Shown here: one piece after another, positions 49,570 to 61,793 of the stretch | How positions within the stretch are numbered: position 1 is the stretch's first letter | How the letters are laid out: every line of letters starts with the position of its first letter | DNA from: Melastoma dodecandrum | Lineage: Eukaryota; Streptophyta; Magnoliopsida; Myrtales; Melastomataceae | DNA length: 64,000 nt | Direction of reading: 5' to 3' | Assembly (NCBI GenBank): GCA_029817715.1 | Contig: JARUPY010000252.1 | Location: 2,170,001 to 2,234,000 of the forward strand | The notes under the pieces: model-generated | What the model saw: the letters and a program-made list of their open reading frames with translations, nothing else | Told to the model about the DNA's origin: nothing | Database searches by the model: none | Position numbers and translations under genes: made by a program

Positions 49570-50580
49570 CTCTCTCCTTCAACCCTACACTCCACTTACG
49601 AAACCAAAAACCTCCCAAAGACAACGCCCGACGAAAAATCTCAATCCGACGACCCCCTCAAGCTAAAACCCAAGCACAATCCTGAAAGAAAACCAAAACT
49701 CATTCAAGATCAGCAATCAAAGAATCCACGCCGCACAATAACGCGAAACCAGATCTGAATTCGCAAAAAAACTCACGAGAACAAAAACCAAAACGGCAAT
49801 CCCGTCGCATTGACCGGCGGGAACCGCACCGAGGCGAACGAGCGAGCACGTCGAGCCAATCTCTTGGTGATGGCGGGAACCACAGAGAACGCGGGGGGAA
49901 CGAGCTGCTGACCGGCGATCTTGAGGCAAATGTCCCAAAGTCGTCCCCCACGATTATTATTACAACCGCTTTCTCGCATGTTGTTTCTTCTTGTCGTTTG
50001 TCTGTCTGTCTGTTCATATTAATGATTGAGCTGTCTTTCCCTGCTTACAATTGCATGTGGCGAAGGTTAGCGCGTAAACCCCACCCTTTCCCTTTTCTGT
50101 CCCCATATTTCCTCCTTCATTTATTCATATTTATATCTTACTCACCCCTTTCTGATCAAATGGAAATAAAAACTACACAAATTTAGCAATCAAATTTGGG
50201 TTGTACATATTTTTGGTAGTGTTTTAATGTTGAAATTGTGGGTTTTAAACGAGGATTTTGGAGTCATGAAAGTTTGTCAAAGATGACTTGACCTGGTGGA
50301 GGGGGGCGCGATTGGCGCATGATGGATGACGGACGACTCGATCAAACATCCTCCTTTGTTATTTGAAAGAAAAGAAATGGGAATTGTGAAAGGGACGGGG
50401 GGATTGATGTGATTTGGTGATCATGTGTGGTGCAGAGTGTTTTCTTTTTTGCTGATCTGTTTAGGTAGTGATTGGGACCAAAATCCAATCGCTGACTTTG
50501 ACTTGCTCAAACCTCAATTACAATGACTGGATACCACCGAAGGACAACAACCAATCATCTATCAAACTGGACTGACTGTT
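49570..50580. other. PP2C leader/promoter and intergenic DNA
   Basis: The PP2C 5' untranslated region, perhaps with a leader intron, lies at about 49570-49930. No coding sequence is supported beyond it. Confidence 0.4.
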
Positions 50581-51982
50581 TTACTGGGAGGATCTCACCG
50601 GAGGGCTGATGAGAGGGAGCTTTCCTGTGATGCCGGGGAGACCAGAAACCGATATCCATCCGTGTGCCACTTTGGCTTGGCTTGTTAATGTGATTAACAC
50701 GGCCATGTCGAACAAAAGTATGAAAGTGGCGTTCTCTCCCGTTAGGGGATATCTCTCGCCCGGTCGACCCTTCAGCATCTCAGCTATTGTGCCCTTGCAA
50801 GACATCATCCATGTAGGAAAAGGGGTATTTTATCGTTTCCGGATCCAATGTACCCGGGCAGCCACCAAATGAAGCTTTCGATCATCTGATAAGCAGAGCG
50901 AAGGTTTTATGTTTAACCCACATGGGCAACACTACCAAATCAGCTAAAATAAAAGTCCTCTCTGAATGCAATGTGGCAGCAAACATAACAAATGGCTAAA
51001 GCTGTAAACATGAAAAGTTCTTCAGGTTTAACATAACTACTAGACTAGCTCCATGTGTATGATCAACTTAAGAAACTAGAATGGAAACTGTCGACTTTCT
51101 ATGAAGCTCTAAAATTGAAATCGTTTACAACGAAAAGAAGATCCATGGACATACCAAGTTGGCCACTACATTTCCTGCTGTGACTCCCCAGGGCCATAAA
51201 AATTACTCCAGGGTAAAGCGATGCTAATGGCAGCCCGTCTGATGCAGCACGACATGCAATTTTATCTGCCATCAGCTTCGATTTGCCATACTCCGCGCAG
51301 AAAAACTTCTCACGATGCACCTACATCGCAGAAGTGAATCATCACCAATAACGAACCACCAAATGAAAATACGCAAACAGAACCTTCAATACCAAACTTC
51401 AATGGAAGACTGATGCAGCGAAAATAGCACTACGTCTATTCTCGCATTTACTGAAGTACTGAAATCAGTTGGCAGAGCTAATTCCCCAAAGTCTCTAATC
51501 ACATCTAAGTATCAAAGAGCTGCAACATTACCTGACTCTCGTCGCCAATGCATCCGTCGGGCCTAGCAAGAAGAATGACGACATATACACCACCTTCTGG
51601 ACATTTCCGTACTCCCGGACCGCCCTCAACGCATTCTCCAACCCTCCGATATTAACCTAACAAACCACAAATCCACATCCCCCATCCATTCAGATCAATT
51701 CCATCCGACGCCGCTCCCTACAATCAATCGAAACAGAAACCGGAAACGACATGAATCAACTCACAGAGATGAACCTGAGACATCGCAACCGAAGACAGTG
51801 TCGAGGACGTTCGGTAGTCGGTGACGTCACCGTAAGCGAGGTCATAGGAGGGGCGGGGGAGGCAGGGAGGAGTGATCGGAGGTCCGCCGAACCAGCGCCC
51901 GGACGTCGTGGCCCTGGTTCAGTAGGGCGGTGTAGAGCTTCCCGCCCAGGAAACCGGTCGCGCCGGTCACCGGGACCTTCAT
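50581..51982 (-). pseudogene. Dihydroflavonol reductase-like (NAD(P)-binding) gene relic
   Basis: Short-chain reductase of the DFR/epimerase fold. The start at 51982 reads MKVPVTGATGFLGGKLYTAL (Rossmann GxxGFLG) then RALVRRTSDHSSLPPP, after which the frame fails. AYGDVTDYR follows in another frame. The segment up to the next exon (usual ..VVFHVAA..) is missing. An exon at about 51655-51540 reads VNIGGLENALRAVREYGNVQ but the catalytic-site SSFFALG part is altered. The exon at 51320-51160 has EKFFCAEYGKSKLMADKIA (the YxxxK catalytic pair reads YGKSK) and LYPGVI, then breaks. The last piece (50808-50581) reads KGRPGERYPLTGENATF and ITGKLPLISPP. Missing exons, shifts and stops mark a pseudogene. 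Confidence 0.8.
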
Positions 51983-52414
51983 TGACGACGCCACGACGGG
52001 ACTACTTTCCAGCTCCGTCGGTCACTCCACCGGTAAACGATTAAAAAGTTTCTCGCCAATTTTTTCATTAACTATAAGTCCCAATGTTTTATGAATAATG
52101 CAATTAGGTCCAACTAGCGTCGAATGAATTTTCTTTATTATATCAAACCCTGTCCATGGGCCCTCCGGACCAACGAGCTTATGCGGTTGAGAATCTCGTC
52201 GTGCCTTTCTTTTCACTAGAAAGGAATGGTCTGTCTTTCGAACTCGGGTCCGCGCCACCTTATTTGGCGGCTGCAATCGATTTAAGAATATCGAAACTGG
52301 GGGGTTGTCCTTTGGAGGGGCTCCATCGCCAGCCATCGGTAGTGTGTCCGGTTCTTTTCTTATCATCAATCATCATCATCATCATCGGACAAAAGTTGTC
52401 CACCGTCCAAAAGG
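51983..52414. other. Intergenic DNA left of the solo LTR
   Basis: No coding sequence recognised. A CAT trinucleotide repeat lies near 52364-52385. Confidence 0.4.
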
Positions 52415-53272
52415 GTCTCCGATGACATGACAAACTATTCTGAGCCTAAAATTAACTTTGGCCCAATGAAAGATTCGCTATGACCAGAAGGAAGGTAAAA
52501 GTCCATCTACGAGGACAATCGTTAAGTCTAGATGAGTCTAAATTGATAAATGACACGGATAAGGACCATAATTTCTCAGATTAGTTTGTTACCGAGATTT
52601 TCGGGGTTCAGTTGAAGAGAACACGATCCAGAAAGATTCTATGGAAACGTGTCAAGCATCCCAAGCACGATCAGATTCAGTATAAAAAGAGAAGGAGATC
52701 CTCCTTAATAAAAGGACGACAATCAAACTCAGATACATTTGCATTGATCGTCACATTTTAGTTTTAGTTAACAGGCGTCCAGACCCCATCTGGGTGAACT
52801 CGCAAGGGTTCTTGGTCTTCACTTCCACCATCAAAGTCCCTGGTAACCAATCTCCACCATCACTTCACCGTCGGGGTGAGTAACCGTAACCCTGACAGCC
52901 GATCCACGCCTTCACTTCATCTTCTTGGTGAGCAACCGTAGCCTCGACACCAAAGCCCCGCCTTCATTCCTCCGTCCGGCATCCACATCCGTCACTACCT
53001 TCAACCATACTCTGTCCGCCATCCCTCCAAAAGCTGATTTCCACCATTCCAGTTCGCAAATCTACAGCGCCCGCAGCAAGTCTACGGCGTCACCGCCATC
53101 CGCACCAGCAACTTTTATCCGTTTTTATGGCTGTGAGCTTTTCAGTTCTATTGTAAGACATCATTTGATAAAATTCAATTCATCTTTTTTTTTACTGGCG
53201 ACCACGTCCGAATCCCTGTAAGTAATCGTGCCAAATATTCCCAACGTAATCCGTTTCGACGCGAACAGTCTC
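52415..53272 (+). mobile_element. Solo LTR related to the 19-25 kb element
   Basis: An 848-bp segment (52420-53267) is bounded by the 5-bp duplication GTCTC (52415-52419 and 53268-53272). Its right end (TGCCAAATATTCCCAACGTA then ATCCGTTTCGACGCGAACA) matches the end of the 1120-bp LTR on the minus strand at 19446 onward, with few changes. Its left end (CGATGACATGACAAACTATT) matches that LTR's start (TGTTGACATAGTAAATAATT) at 14 of 20 positions. TTACTGGCGACCAC is also shared. The opening TG has become CG. A TATA-like TATAAAAAG sits near 52680. Interior sequence is diverged, and no internal element region is present. Confidence 0.8.
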
Positions 53273-54264
53273 TGATTCAACGGGTGCGTCTTGGGCTCTC
53301 CCAACTGTGGGAGCCAAACCCCTTTCTCGTCCCAACTTTCGAATGCGACGCCCCCCTCCTTGGTAGGACGTTTTCGATGAAGGAAATAGGTCCCGAGCAC
53401 AAGGTTCGTTAGAGAAACCGAAAGAGATCTTGAGAACAACCGGGTGAATGAGATCAGGATCATATCCTCTTATGATTTGCTATATCATGAGATTCTCCTC
53501 AATATCAGTCTTTTTTGGCCATTTCCACGGCCAACAATCCTCTCCCACGATTAATATGGAGAGGTCCCCCCCTACTTTTCGGGGTGGTGATGCTAGGAAT
53601 GATTGAGGTTTTTTGTTGTAACATTCAACGAATCTTTTGGTCAAGAATCCCGGCCGTGTGTGTGTGTGTGCGCGCTTCAAAGTAATTTGCTTTTGCTTTC
53701 GCTGGATTCATCATTTGCTTATTACAAGATTCGTACCCCTTTTCCCTCCTTCACATTTGTTTATTACCATACACAATGATTCGGAACACTTAGTCCGTCG
53801 ATTGTTGAACTCGTACAGACAGCAAGATCTCTAGTCCCATCATAACTATCAAGACAAGATTCTACGCCCCACGGAAACCCCTTTTAGATACATTAGAAAA
53901 ATAGGGCCGGGAGTATGAATAAATGGATCTTAATGCGCTTTTGTCGCACCTTTTTCTTAGGGTTTGGAGGAATGTTTTCAAGGGGAAAATAAAAAGAAAA
54001 GCTGGTGGCCACTCAGTTGCATGGGCCATGCAATTAGAGTCGCAGACCCTCCTCTTTGTAAGAAAAGAAATATAACAATACGAGGAGGGGGATTATATGG
54101 AGGGCCTAATCATTTACGAAGAGAATTCTCCCAAAATCACCGGTCACGAATGTTTACTCGCCTCGATACACAACTTTTGAACTCCCATTTAACTCTGGCC
54201 TATAAATAAAAAACCTCCCCTCCCCTGCGAGCTCAACTCACCAAATAAAGTTCCCCGTCTCGAA
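53273..54264. other. Intergenic DNA and promoter of the CEP-like gene
   Basis: No coding sequence recognised. A GT/GC repeat lies at about 53657-53673. A TATAAATA motif at about 54201-54208 is about 60 bases upstream of the CEP-like ATG. Confidence 0.45.
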
Positions 54265-54513
54265 ATGGCACCGTCCTTCAAGTTCTTCTCTATTCTCGCG
54301 GCATTATTCGTCACCCTCTTGTTGTTCTCGTCTTCTAACGATACAGTCATGATCTCTGTAGAAGCAAGACAGGTTAAGAGTAAGGAACGGATCCTGGATG
54401 CCCGCGAAGTGACGGGCGTCAAGGGGTTTCTTCTTGTGTCTAAGAAAGTGGCGCAGGTTGCCGACACTGACCCCGGTCACAGCCCTGGAGTTGGGCATCG
54501 GCTAAGGCCGTGA
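54265..54513 (+). CDS. Secreted signalling-peptide precursor, CEP-like
   Basis: 82 aa. A hydrophobic signal peptide (about residues 6-24, FFSILAALFVTLLLFSSS) is followed by a variable basic/acidic propeptide beginning VEARQVKSKER. The C-terminus holds DTDPGHSPGVGH, which carries the PGHSPGVGH core of C-terminally encoded peptides (family form x-F-R-P-T-x-P-G-x-S-P-G-x-G-H, with hydroxyprolines). CEPs are cut out and act through leucine-rich receptor kinases in nitrogen signalling and root growth. Two departures are seen: the FRPT part is replaced by VADTD, and a tail of four residues (RLRP) follows the final GH. A single exon and a nearby TATA box support a real gene. A PIP-like peptide is the main alternative. 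Confidence 0.72.
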   Translation: MAPSFKFFSILAALFVTLLLFSSSNDTVMISVEARQVKSKERILDAREVTGVKGFLLVSKKVAQVADTDPGHSPGVGHRLRP

Positions 54514-55865
54514 CGGAAAGTTCTCTCTTCCTAAGAATCGATTCCCCCCTTCCAAATTAGCTGATTCCATAAGGTTACCACTCTAGGCTTTTCTCGTCAT
54601 GATCAATATCCACATTTCGGGGAGAATGGAATTCCTTGTAGTCATTTCAGCACTAGCGTTGGGTGCTTTTCGTAAATAATTTTGTAAATTAAATACCGTA
54701 TGCTTGTATTCGTGATTTGTAATAATTACGATTCGTTTGACTGATGAATTGGTCGGCGGATGGTTTTGTTGTTTCGTTTATATCATATCTTAATGATGGC
54801 CTGACATCCAATCATGGCTTAACTAAGTCAATTAGTTCTAACAAACCCAAGAGGGAGGTCCATAAACAAAACATGGCCGGCCCGGGAAGTGCCGGGGCTG
54901 TCCAATTAGCGGATTCAAACATCGAGGAAGATGCCAGAACATGTCATCGGACAAGGGGTTGGTTGGTGTTGCATAGCATAGCCCGACGATGATTTGAGGT
55001 TTGAGTCAAATGTCAACGAGGTTCCGTGTTTCGAAAGGTTTGGTATGTGTCAATAATTAAGACAAAGAGAAGAGTCGGCTGAATGAATATACATGTTAGG
55101 GGAAATGATCTCCTCCCTATTTTGAATGCAACTAACAATGGTAAAAGCATAGTTAGTTGCTGCATGTCATTAATGCATGTAGCAAAAGAACAAAACAAGG
55201 GCATCGTCTTTTATCTACTAGTTCTGTTAACAAAACATTCGAAACTTGAAGAATAAAGATCATATTGATGTGTTCGTGGCTTCTCCACGGATGGATGACA
55301 AGGTCAAATAGTTTAACCCGTGTCGATTCATTACCTCCCCCCCACTTAAAAGTCTTGACTAGCAACAGTTACACCGGGAATGAATCAAAGCAAACACGCC
55401 TCTAATCATCAACTAACAACACGTTTTTTTTTCCTCCATTATTTCGGGTATTGAATTGACTGGTCTTTTTCCAAAAAGGTGTTTTATATTTTTGAATGAG
55501 CAAAAAAAAAAAAGGGTCATAACATAGATTAGATAATTAGATACGTAGGTTAATTGTTTATATTTTGATATCTTCTATCTAACTACCCCAGAATCCAACG
55601 GCCCAAATGACTCCGACGCCGTCCCCATCTAACGGCCGAGATTTCCCCAAGCCACAAATAAGCCTCGTTTCTATTACATCATCGTCGTCGCCTCCCTCTC
55701 TCCCTCCCTCTCTTTCTGCGCGGAAGGGAACTCCTCCAAGATTCGATCTTTCCACAACCCCCAACAAGTCCCTCCCGCTAACCACCCGATTTGCCTAACT
55801 TCTTCACACCGTCAAAACCGCCCCGAGTTTCTCTCTTTCCGGTGGTTTTCTACGGTCCGAGAAAA
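54514..55865. other. Intergenic DNA and RBP45/47 copy 1 promoter/leader
   Basis: AT-rich to about 55570, then a C-rich leader of RBP copy 1 with CT runs at 55690-55715. No other gene is supported. Confidence 0.45.
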
Positions 55866-58086
55866 ATGCAGAGCAGCGACTCGCCTGATTCCAAGAATCA
55901 GCGGCAGCCGCAGCAGGAGTCGCCTCCGGCTTCGGCGGAGGGTAGCGGCCAAAGTGTCCAAAACAACCACCATCGTTACCCTGAGATGCGGCGGAAGACC
56001 CCGCCCCCGCCCACGCCGCAGCCCTGGTTTGCGATGCATCAGTATCACCCTGCAGCGGTTGTGATGCAGGTGCCGCACCAGCAGCAGTTCCCGGCGCCGC
56101 AGCATTACTACGGGATGCAGTTCATGGGATACCCTCGTCATCAGCAGTGGAGCCAGCGGACGGGCCGGCGTAGGGGAGCCAACGACGGGGAGAGCAACAG
56201 GACGATCTGGGTCGGGGATTTGGACCACTGGATGGACGAGAATTACCTCCACAGCTGCTTTGCCTCCACCGGGGAGGTAAGAGCGATTCCTCTCTTCCTG
56301 CTGAATTGTTGATGATTGTGTGTTTTCCTAATCGGGAAAGATGGCGATTTGTGGATATATTTTCCTGGTTCAGAATTTCATGTCTCGGGAAAAAAGTGGG
56401 TGTCCATACATATCTAATCTGATTTATGATTTTCAGTGGGTGTCCATATCTAATCATCTGAATCATCCGAAAGACGGGAAAATACAGGGTAGCTAGAGAT
56501 TCTGAGTTAATTATGTGATCTGTGTCGCCGACAAAGTTGATAGGTCCATGTTGGTCCTTCTGCAACTGCTTTTCAAATCTTTGGAATCCAATGTAGATAG
56601 ATGGTATCGAAATTATATCAGCTGTTTGCGAAACCTTTGCTCTGGCTGTCGAATTTTCACAGGGACTAGTTTATGTTGCAACTTGTTACCTCAGCATAGC
56701 TACTGTCAGGAAATTTAAGCAGCGTTATATCTTTGGTGTCACTTATCTTGGCTGCAGATTGCGTCCATCAAGGTTATTAGGAATAAGCAGTCTGGATTAT
56801 CCGAGGGATATGGATTCGTTGAATTCTTTACTCATGCAGTGGCTGAGAAAGTATTAGAAAAGTGCACTGGCATTACAATGCCCAATGCAGAACAACCTTT
56901 CCGTCTGAACTGGGGGACATTTAGCACGAGCGACAAGCCCCCGGAGAGCGATTCCGATCTATCTATTTTCATTGGAGATTTAGACGCTGATGTTACTGAT
57001 GGCTTATTGCATGAGACTTTCGCCAGTAAATACCCATCTGTCAAAGCTTCAAAAGTGGTCCTAGATGTCCACACGGGGCGCTCCAAAGGGTACGGTTTTG
57101 TGAGGTTTGGAGACAATAATGAACGGTCTCAAGCGATGACCGAAATGAATGGTGTGTATTGTTTAAGTAGGCCAATGCGTATTGCCGCTGCTACTCCAAG
57201 GAAGATACAGATCTTGCCACAAGGTGAATTACGTGTAAATAATGCAGTGTAGCTTATTACCATAGGTTATTACCTTCAAGAAAGTTCAACCCATGTAAAG
57301 TCGTCCTTCTTTCCGTATAGGTGGCTATTTATCTAATGGTTCCCCCGCCAGAGGCTTTCAATCTGATGGAGAGACCACAAACACGACGGTGAGGAACTTG
57401 GCTACTTTTTACAACGGTGGTTTGGGCACGATAGTCCTATTTCATGATGTTTATTTGCTTGTCAATCCCAGATATTTGTCGGAGGCCTTGATCCTGTAGT
57501 TAACGATGAAGTTCTGAGGGATTCATTTGCTCCATATGGAGAGATTGTCTCAGTTAAAATACCCATGAAGAAAGGTTGCGGATTCGTTCAGTTCGCTAAC
57601 AGGTAATACACAAACCCATCTTGGATCCTTGTCTCTCGGTCAAGTCCACAGAGTTTAAACTGCATTATCAGATTTCGATTCCCTCTGTTTTCATCCCATT
57701 CCAGAAGCGACGCTGAGGAGGCAATGCAGAAGTTGAATGGGACGACAATTGGGAAGCAGATAGTGCGTCTCTCCTGGGGCCGGAGTCTGGCCATGAAGCA
57801 GGTAAAACCTTCATATCCTCGTGTCCTCCATGATTGCCTTCTCGTCTCTTGTTGGGCGTCGTCGGATTATACAAGCATGTCCTGATCTAACAAAGCTCCT
57901 TTCAACACTTTACAGTCCAGAGCCCATGCAGGTAACCACTGGGATCCGACGTACTACACAGGACAAGTCTACAATGGATACAGATACGGATACGGCCTGC
58001 CTCCATCTTACGACCCAGTATTGTATGGCTCGGTCTATGCCCCCTACCCCGCCATGTTCGGCGGCCATCAACAACAAGTGAGCTGA
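55866..58086 (+). CDS. Polyadenylate-binding RBP45/RBP47 protein, tandem copy 1
   Basis: Nuclear oligouridylate/poly(A)-binding protein with three RRMs. Exons 55866-56276, 56758-57223, 57321-57388, 57472-57602, 57705-57801 and 57916-58086 join in frame to 447 aa. The N-terminal region is rich in Gln and Pro (residues 1-110), with MHQYHPAAVVM. RRM1 has IWVGDL and GYGFVEF, RRM2 has IFIGDL and KGYGFVRF, and RRM3 has IFVGGL and GCGFVQF followed by IVRLSWGRS. The C-terminal Tyr/Gly tail ends YPAMFGGHQQQVS. In copy 1 the RRM2-RRM3 linker begins RKIQILPQG, and exon 6 begins SRAHAGNHW instead of the usual FRxDxGNQW. Next to it in the same direction lies a duplicate with identical exon phases and, for exons 3-5, identical exon lengths (68, 131, 97). 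Confidence 0.92.
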
Positions 58087-58609
58087 GTTAAACCCTTTTG
58101 CTTAGAACCACAAGAAATTTTTCTCTTCAGGAACTGCATGAAAGCGATCCATTTCTTGATGGAGCGAGAATTTTGTTGATCGACTTATTTCTACGTAATC
58201 AGTCACCAATAATATCGAAAACATAGTATGCAAGGGAAGAGAACGTGGGCAAGTCTTTTCCTCTGTTTCACACACAGACCCACTCCCACCTCAAGATTCT
58301 AACACACCCCCACCTCACCCAATCCAACGGACAAGATCTCCAAACCGCGTCTTCCCCCCGCGGAAGCCCTCATCATCATCCTCCTCTTGCCTCGTACCTC
58401 GTCCTGTCTGCCTCTGCCTCCCCCACCCCCCCTGTCCGTCTGTCTACCGGTGTACTTCCAACTTCCCCTTAAGATTCAATCTTTTCCCGACAAACCCGTC
58501 CAGAACTCATCACTTCGAAAGGGCCATAATCCCAAATTTCCTCGTTATAGTCAAATAAGCTTAAACTTTCGAGCTTCGGGGCGAATTTTGTCCGGTTACG
58601 AGGAAAAAA

Positions 58610-61148
58610 ATGCAGAACAGTGAGTCGCCGGATACGAAGGATCAGCCACATGGGCAGGAGACGGCGGTGGCGGTGACGGCAGCGGAGGATGAGAGCAACG
58701 GCCAGGCCCAGACGACCCAGACAACCCAGCAGCAGAACCACCACCATTACCAGCAGAGGTGGCGGCCGACCCCGCCCCCGCAGCCCAGGATGGCGATGCA
58801 TCAGTACCACCCGGCGGCGGTCGTTATGCATCCGCAGCACCAACAGCAGTTCCCTGCGGCCGCGGTGTTGCCGCGGCATTACTACGGGGGGATGCATTTC
58901 GTGGGGTACCCTTATCAGCATCATCATCATCATCCTCACCAGGGTAGTAATCATCAGGGGATTGGACCGGGTCAGAGCCAACGGGGGAGCCGGCACAAGG
59001 GACCCGATAATAGGGAGAGCAATAGGACGATCTGGGTCGGGGATTTGCATCACTGGATGGACGAGAATTACCTCCACTGCTGCTTCGCTTCATCAGGGGA
59101 GGTAAAAATCATTCCTATTGCTGTCGGTTACGGAATTTAATCAGGAATGATTGGCTTTGGACTGTTACGTTTGGCGTGGAAGAGAAATCTGGTGTTTTCG
59201 GATTGGAGTGAAAGTGGATTCGCAACCACTGGCTGCTTCTGGGAAAAGGCGGAAGGACGTCTGTCCTTATTTGGGAAGCATGCCTTTTTGGACTTTGTGT
59301 TTGGGGCGATACAGAGTTTTGTGGTTGGTCTGGATTTTGGATGGATAATGCAGCTTCAGGGAGAAGTTTAATGAATGTGATGTTGCTATTGACAACCATG
59401 GAATCCCTGTACCTGAATTATGATGACACAGAAGATGGATCTGCTGTGCTGTTTTTGTCTGATATAATTGTTTTTCTCAGTGGCCTGCAATGTAACCATA
59501 CTGCTTCACATCTGATATAGATGGCGGTGTTAAGTATCCTCTCTGTACAATTCATTCTCTTGATTTAATTTTGCCAGGAGTTACTGTTGGGAAATTCTCG
59601 TTGGGAGTTATGCCTGCATGATATTTGTAGGTTCCTCGTAACTGTGAATTGCAGAGTTCCTAAATCTTTGACGTGTTCATCTTGTCTGCAGATTGCTTCC
59701 ATCAAGGTAATTAGGAATAAGCAGACGGGCCTATCCGAGGGATACGGGTTTGTGGAATTCTTTTCTCATGCTATGGCCGAGAAAGTATTACAAAACCACG
59801 CAGGAACAGTGATGCCCAATGCAGAGCAGCCTTTCCGTCTAAATTGGGCATCATTCAACATGGTTGACAAGCACCCAGAGAACGGTTCCGATCTATCCAT
59901 TTTTGTAGGAGATTTGGCTGCCGATGTTACTGATAGCTTATTGCTTGAAACTTTCTCGAGTAAATATCCTTCCGTCAAGGCTGCCAAAGTGGTCTTTGAT
60001 GTGAACACTGGCCGTTCCAAAGGTTATGGTTTTGTCAGGTTCGGAGATGACAGTGAACGTTCACAAGCCATGACCGAAATGAATGGTGCCTATTGTTTGA
60101 GCAGGCCTATGCGCATTGGTGCCGCCACACCTAGGAAAACATCTCTCTATCCGCAACAGTATTCCCCTCTAGGTAATTACTTAACAAGTTCACGATCACT
60201 CCAATGCTCATTGCAATATTGATAGTGTAGATGCTTCTGCTTTTGGAATAGTTATTGCCAATATGATGTCCTCAATGGTCATTTTTTTTTTCCTTCTTCG
60301 AGCGAACTATTATTAGTGCCGAGTTTCGCTTTTCAAATTGCCTTTTCGCCATCTGCGCAAGGTTTAAACGAGTGTAACATCCTTCTTTCAGCCAGTGCAG
60401 GTAGCTATTTGTCAAATCGTTCTCCTGCTAAAGGCCATCAATCTGATGGAGAATCCACTAACACAACAGTGAGGAGTTCATTTTTCTTACTTGCAAACCA
60501 AGCCGTACAGTTGTTAATCTTAGTTTACTCAACTCCTTTGTTCCTTAATGATAGATATTTGTCGGAGGCCTTGATCCTAACGTCAGCGATGATGATCTAA
60601 GACAACCATTTTCTCAGTATGGAGAAATTGTTTTGGTCAAAATACCTGCAAACAAAGGTTGCGGATTCATCCAGTTCGCCAACAGGTAACATGAAAAAGA
60701 CCTCCCCCTCCACCTCTTCCCCCACCCCTGTCTGCACGCAATTCTCACATAAGCATTTAACATTGATGACATGTTCTGCATCAAATTGAACAGAAGCGAC
60801 GCTGAGGAGGCGCTGGAAAAGTTGAACGGGACAGCGATCGGAAAGCAGACTGTACGTCTTTCCTGGGGCCGTAATCCGGCCATGAAGCAGGTAATGTTTA
60901 CCGTCATTAATAGTTGTCCTCTTCATATAGAATCGTGTTAGGTCTGAATAGCGCCTTTTGGGAATTTGCAGTTTAGAGCTGATTTTGGAAACCAATGGGG
61001 TCCTATGTACTATGGAGGACAAACGTATGACGGTGGATATGGATATGGACTGCCACCAACCTACGACCCGGGCATGTATGCAGCCGCCAACCCTGCCTAT
61101 ACGACCTACCCCGCCATGTACGGTGGCCACCAACAGCAAGTCAGTTGA
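58610..61148 (+). CDS. Polyadenylate-binding RBP45/RBP47 protein, tandem copy 2
   Basis: Exons 58610-59101, 59692-60172, 60401-60468, 60555-60685, 60794-60890 and 60972-61148 join to 481 aa. The N-terminal region is longer than in copy 1 and has a His run (YPYQHHHHHPHQ, about residues 105-115) coded by a CAT repeat. RRM1 (IWVGDL, GYGFVEF), RRM2 (IFVGDL, KGYGFVRF) and RRM3 (IFVGGL, GCGFIQF) are complete. The tail (FRADFGNQWGPMYY, ending YPAMYGGHQQQVS) is the standard family form, so this copy keeps the ancestral C-terminus better than copy 1. Exon 3 uses the AG at 60400; an upstream AG at 60390 would add three codons out of phase. Confidence 0.93.
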
Positions 61149-61720
61149 CTTGCAGGAAGGCCTTTAGTCTGCTGAAGGGAACTTGGTTCTATCCATCCAT
61201 TGATGGAACAGAATTTTGCTAAAGACTAATTTTATGTCTCTTGGGGATCTAGAGTTTGGCCGGGTCGGCCAGAGTCTAAGATTGCGGGAGTTTTTCCTGA
61301 CTTCTCTATGAAATCATCGCTCGAGGGTGGTGGTGCTATTACTGCAATGGTCTAAGGATCGCACCTCGATGCAGAAGTTGCGACCCCTTTTTGGTGAGGG
61401 CATGCTCCTGTTCTCGCAGAAGTTATAAGGTTCAGCATGGACGGCGGGTGCCGGTGGTAGCCAAGGTTGAACGGCAATTGTGGCCGCTGAGGGGTAGTCG
61501 TGTCTAGGTAGCAGCAGTGCTATACGTCATTGCTTTCAGAACGTCGTTCAGACGAATCGTGCCCCAGCGCCAGTCCTTGTTGATCATGAAGATCATGTAA
61601 CCTGTCATCCAAACAGCTGGAAATGCTCCATTACCGATTTGAAGACCTGTGTCTGTATAGCTGAATTGAATAGTAATGTTTACCAATATGTAAAACAGTG
61701 TGACTGACAATAATAACTCA
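61149..61720. other. 3' flank of RBP copy 2
   Basis: RBP copy 2 3' untranslated region followed by sequence without recognisable genes up to the tRNA. Confidence 0.45.
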
Positions 61721-61725
61721 GCGGG

Positions 61726-61768
<43 letters not shown>

Positions 61769-61793
61769 GCGTGTTCGATCCACGCTCACCGCA
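61721..61793 (+). tRNA. trnF-GAA: tRNA-Phe (GAA)
   Basis: 73 nt. The acceptor arm GCGGGGA pairs with the 3' end (TCACCGC, A discriminator). The D-loop is TAGCTCAGTTGGGAGAGC, the anticodon loop ACTGAAGAT carries GAA, and the T-arm contains GTTCGATC (box B). Box A is TAGCTCAGTTGG. No intron is present. A T-rich terminator (TTCCTTTTCTTTTC) follows directly. It matches the nuclear eukaryotic form. Confidence 0.97.
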
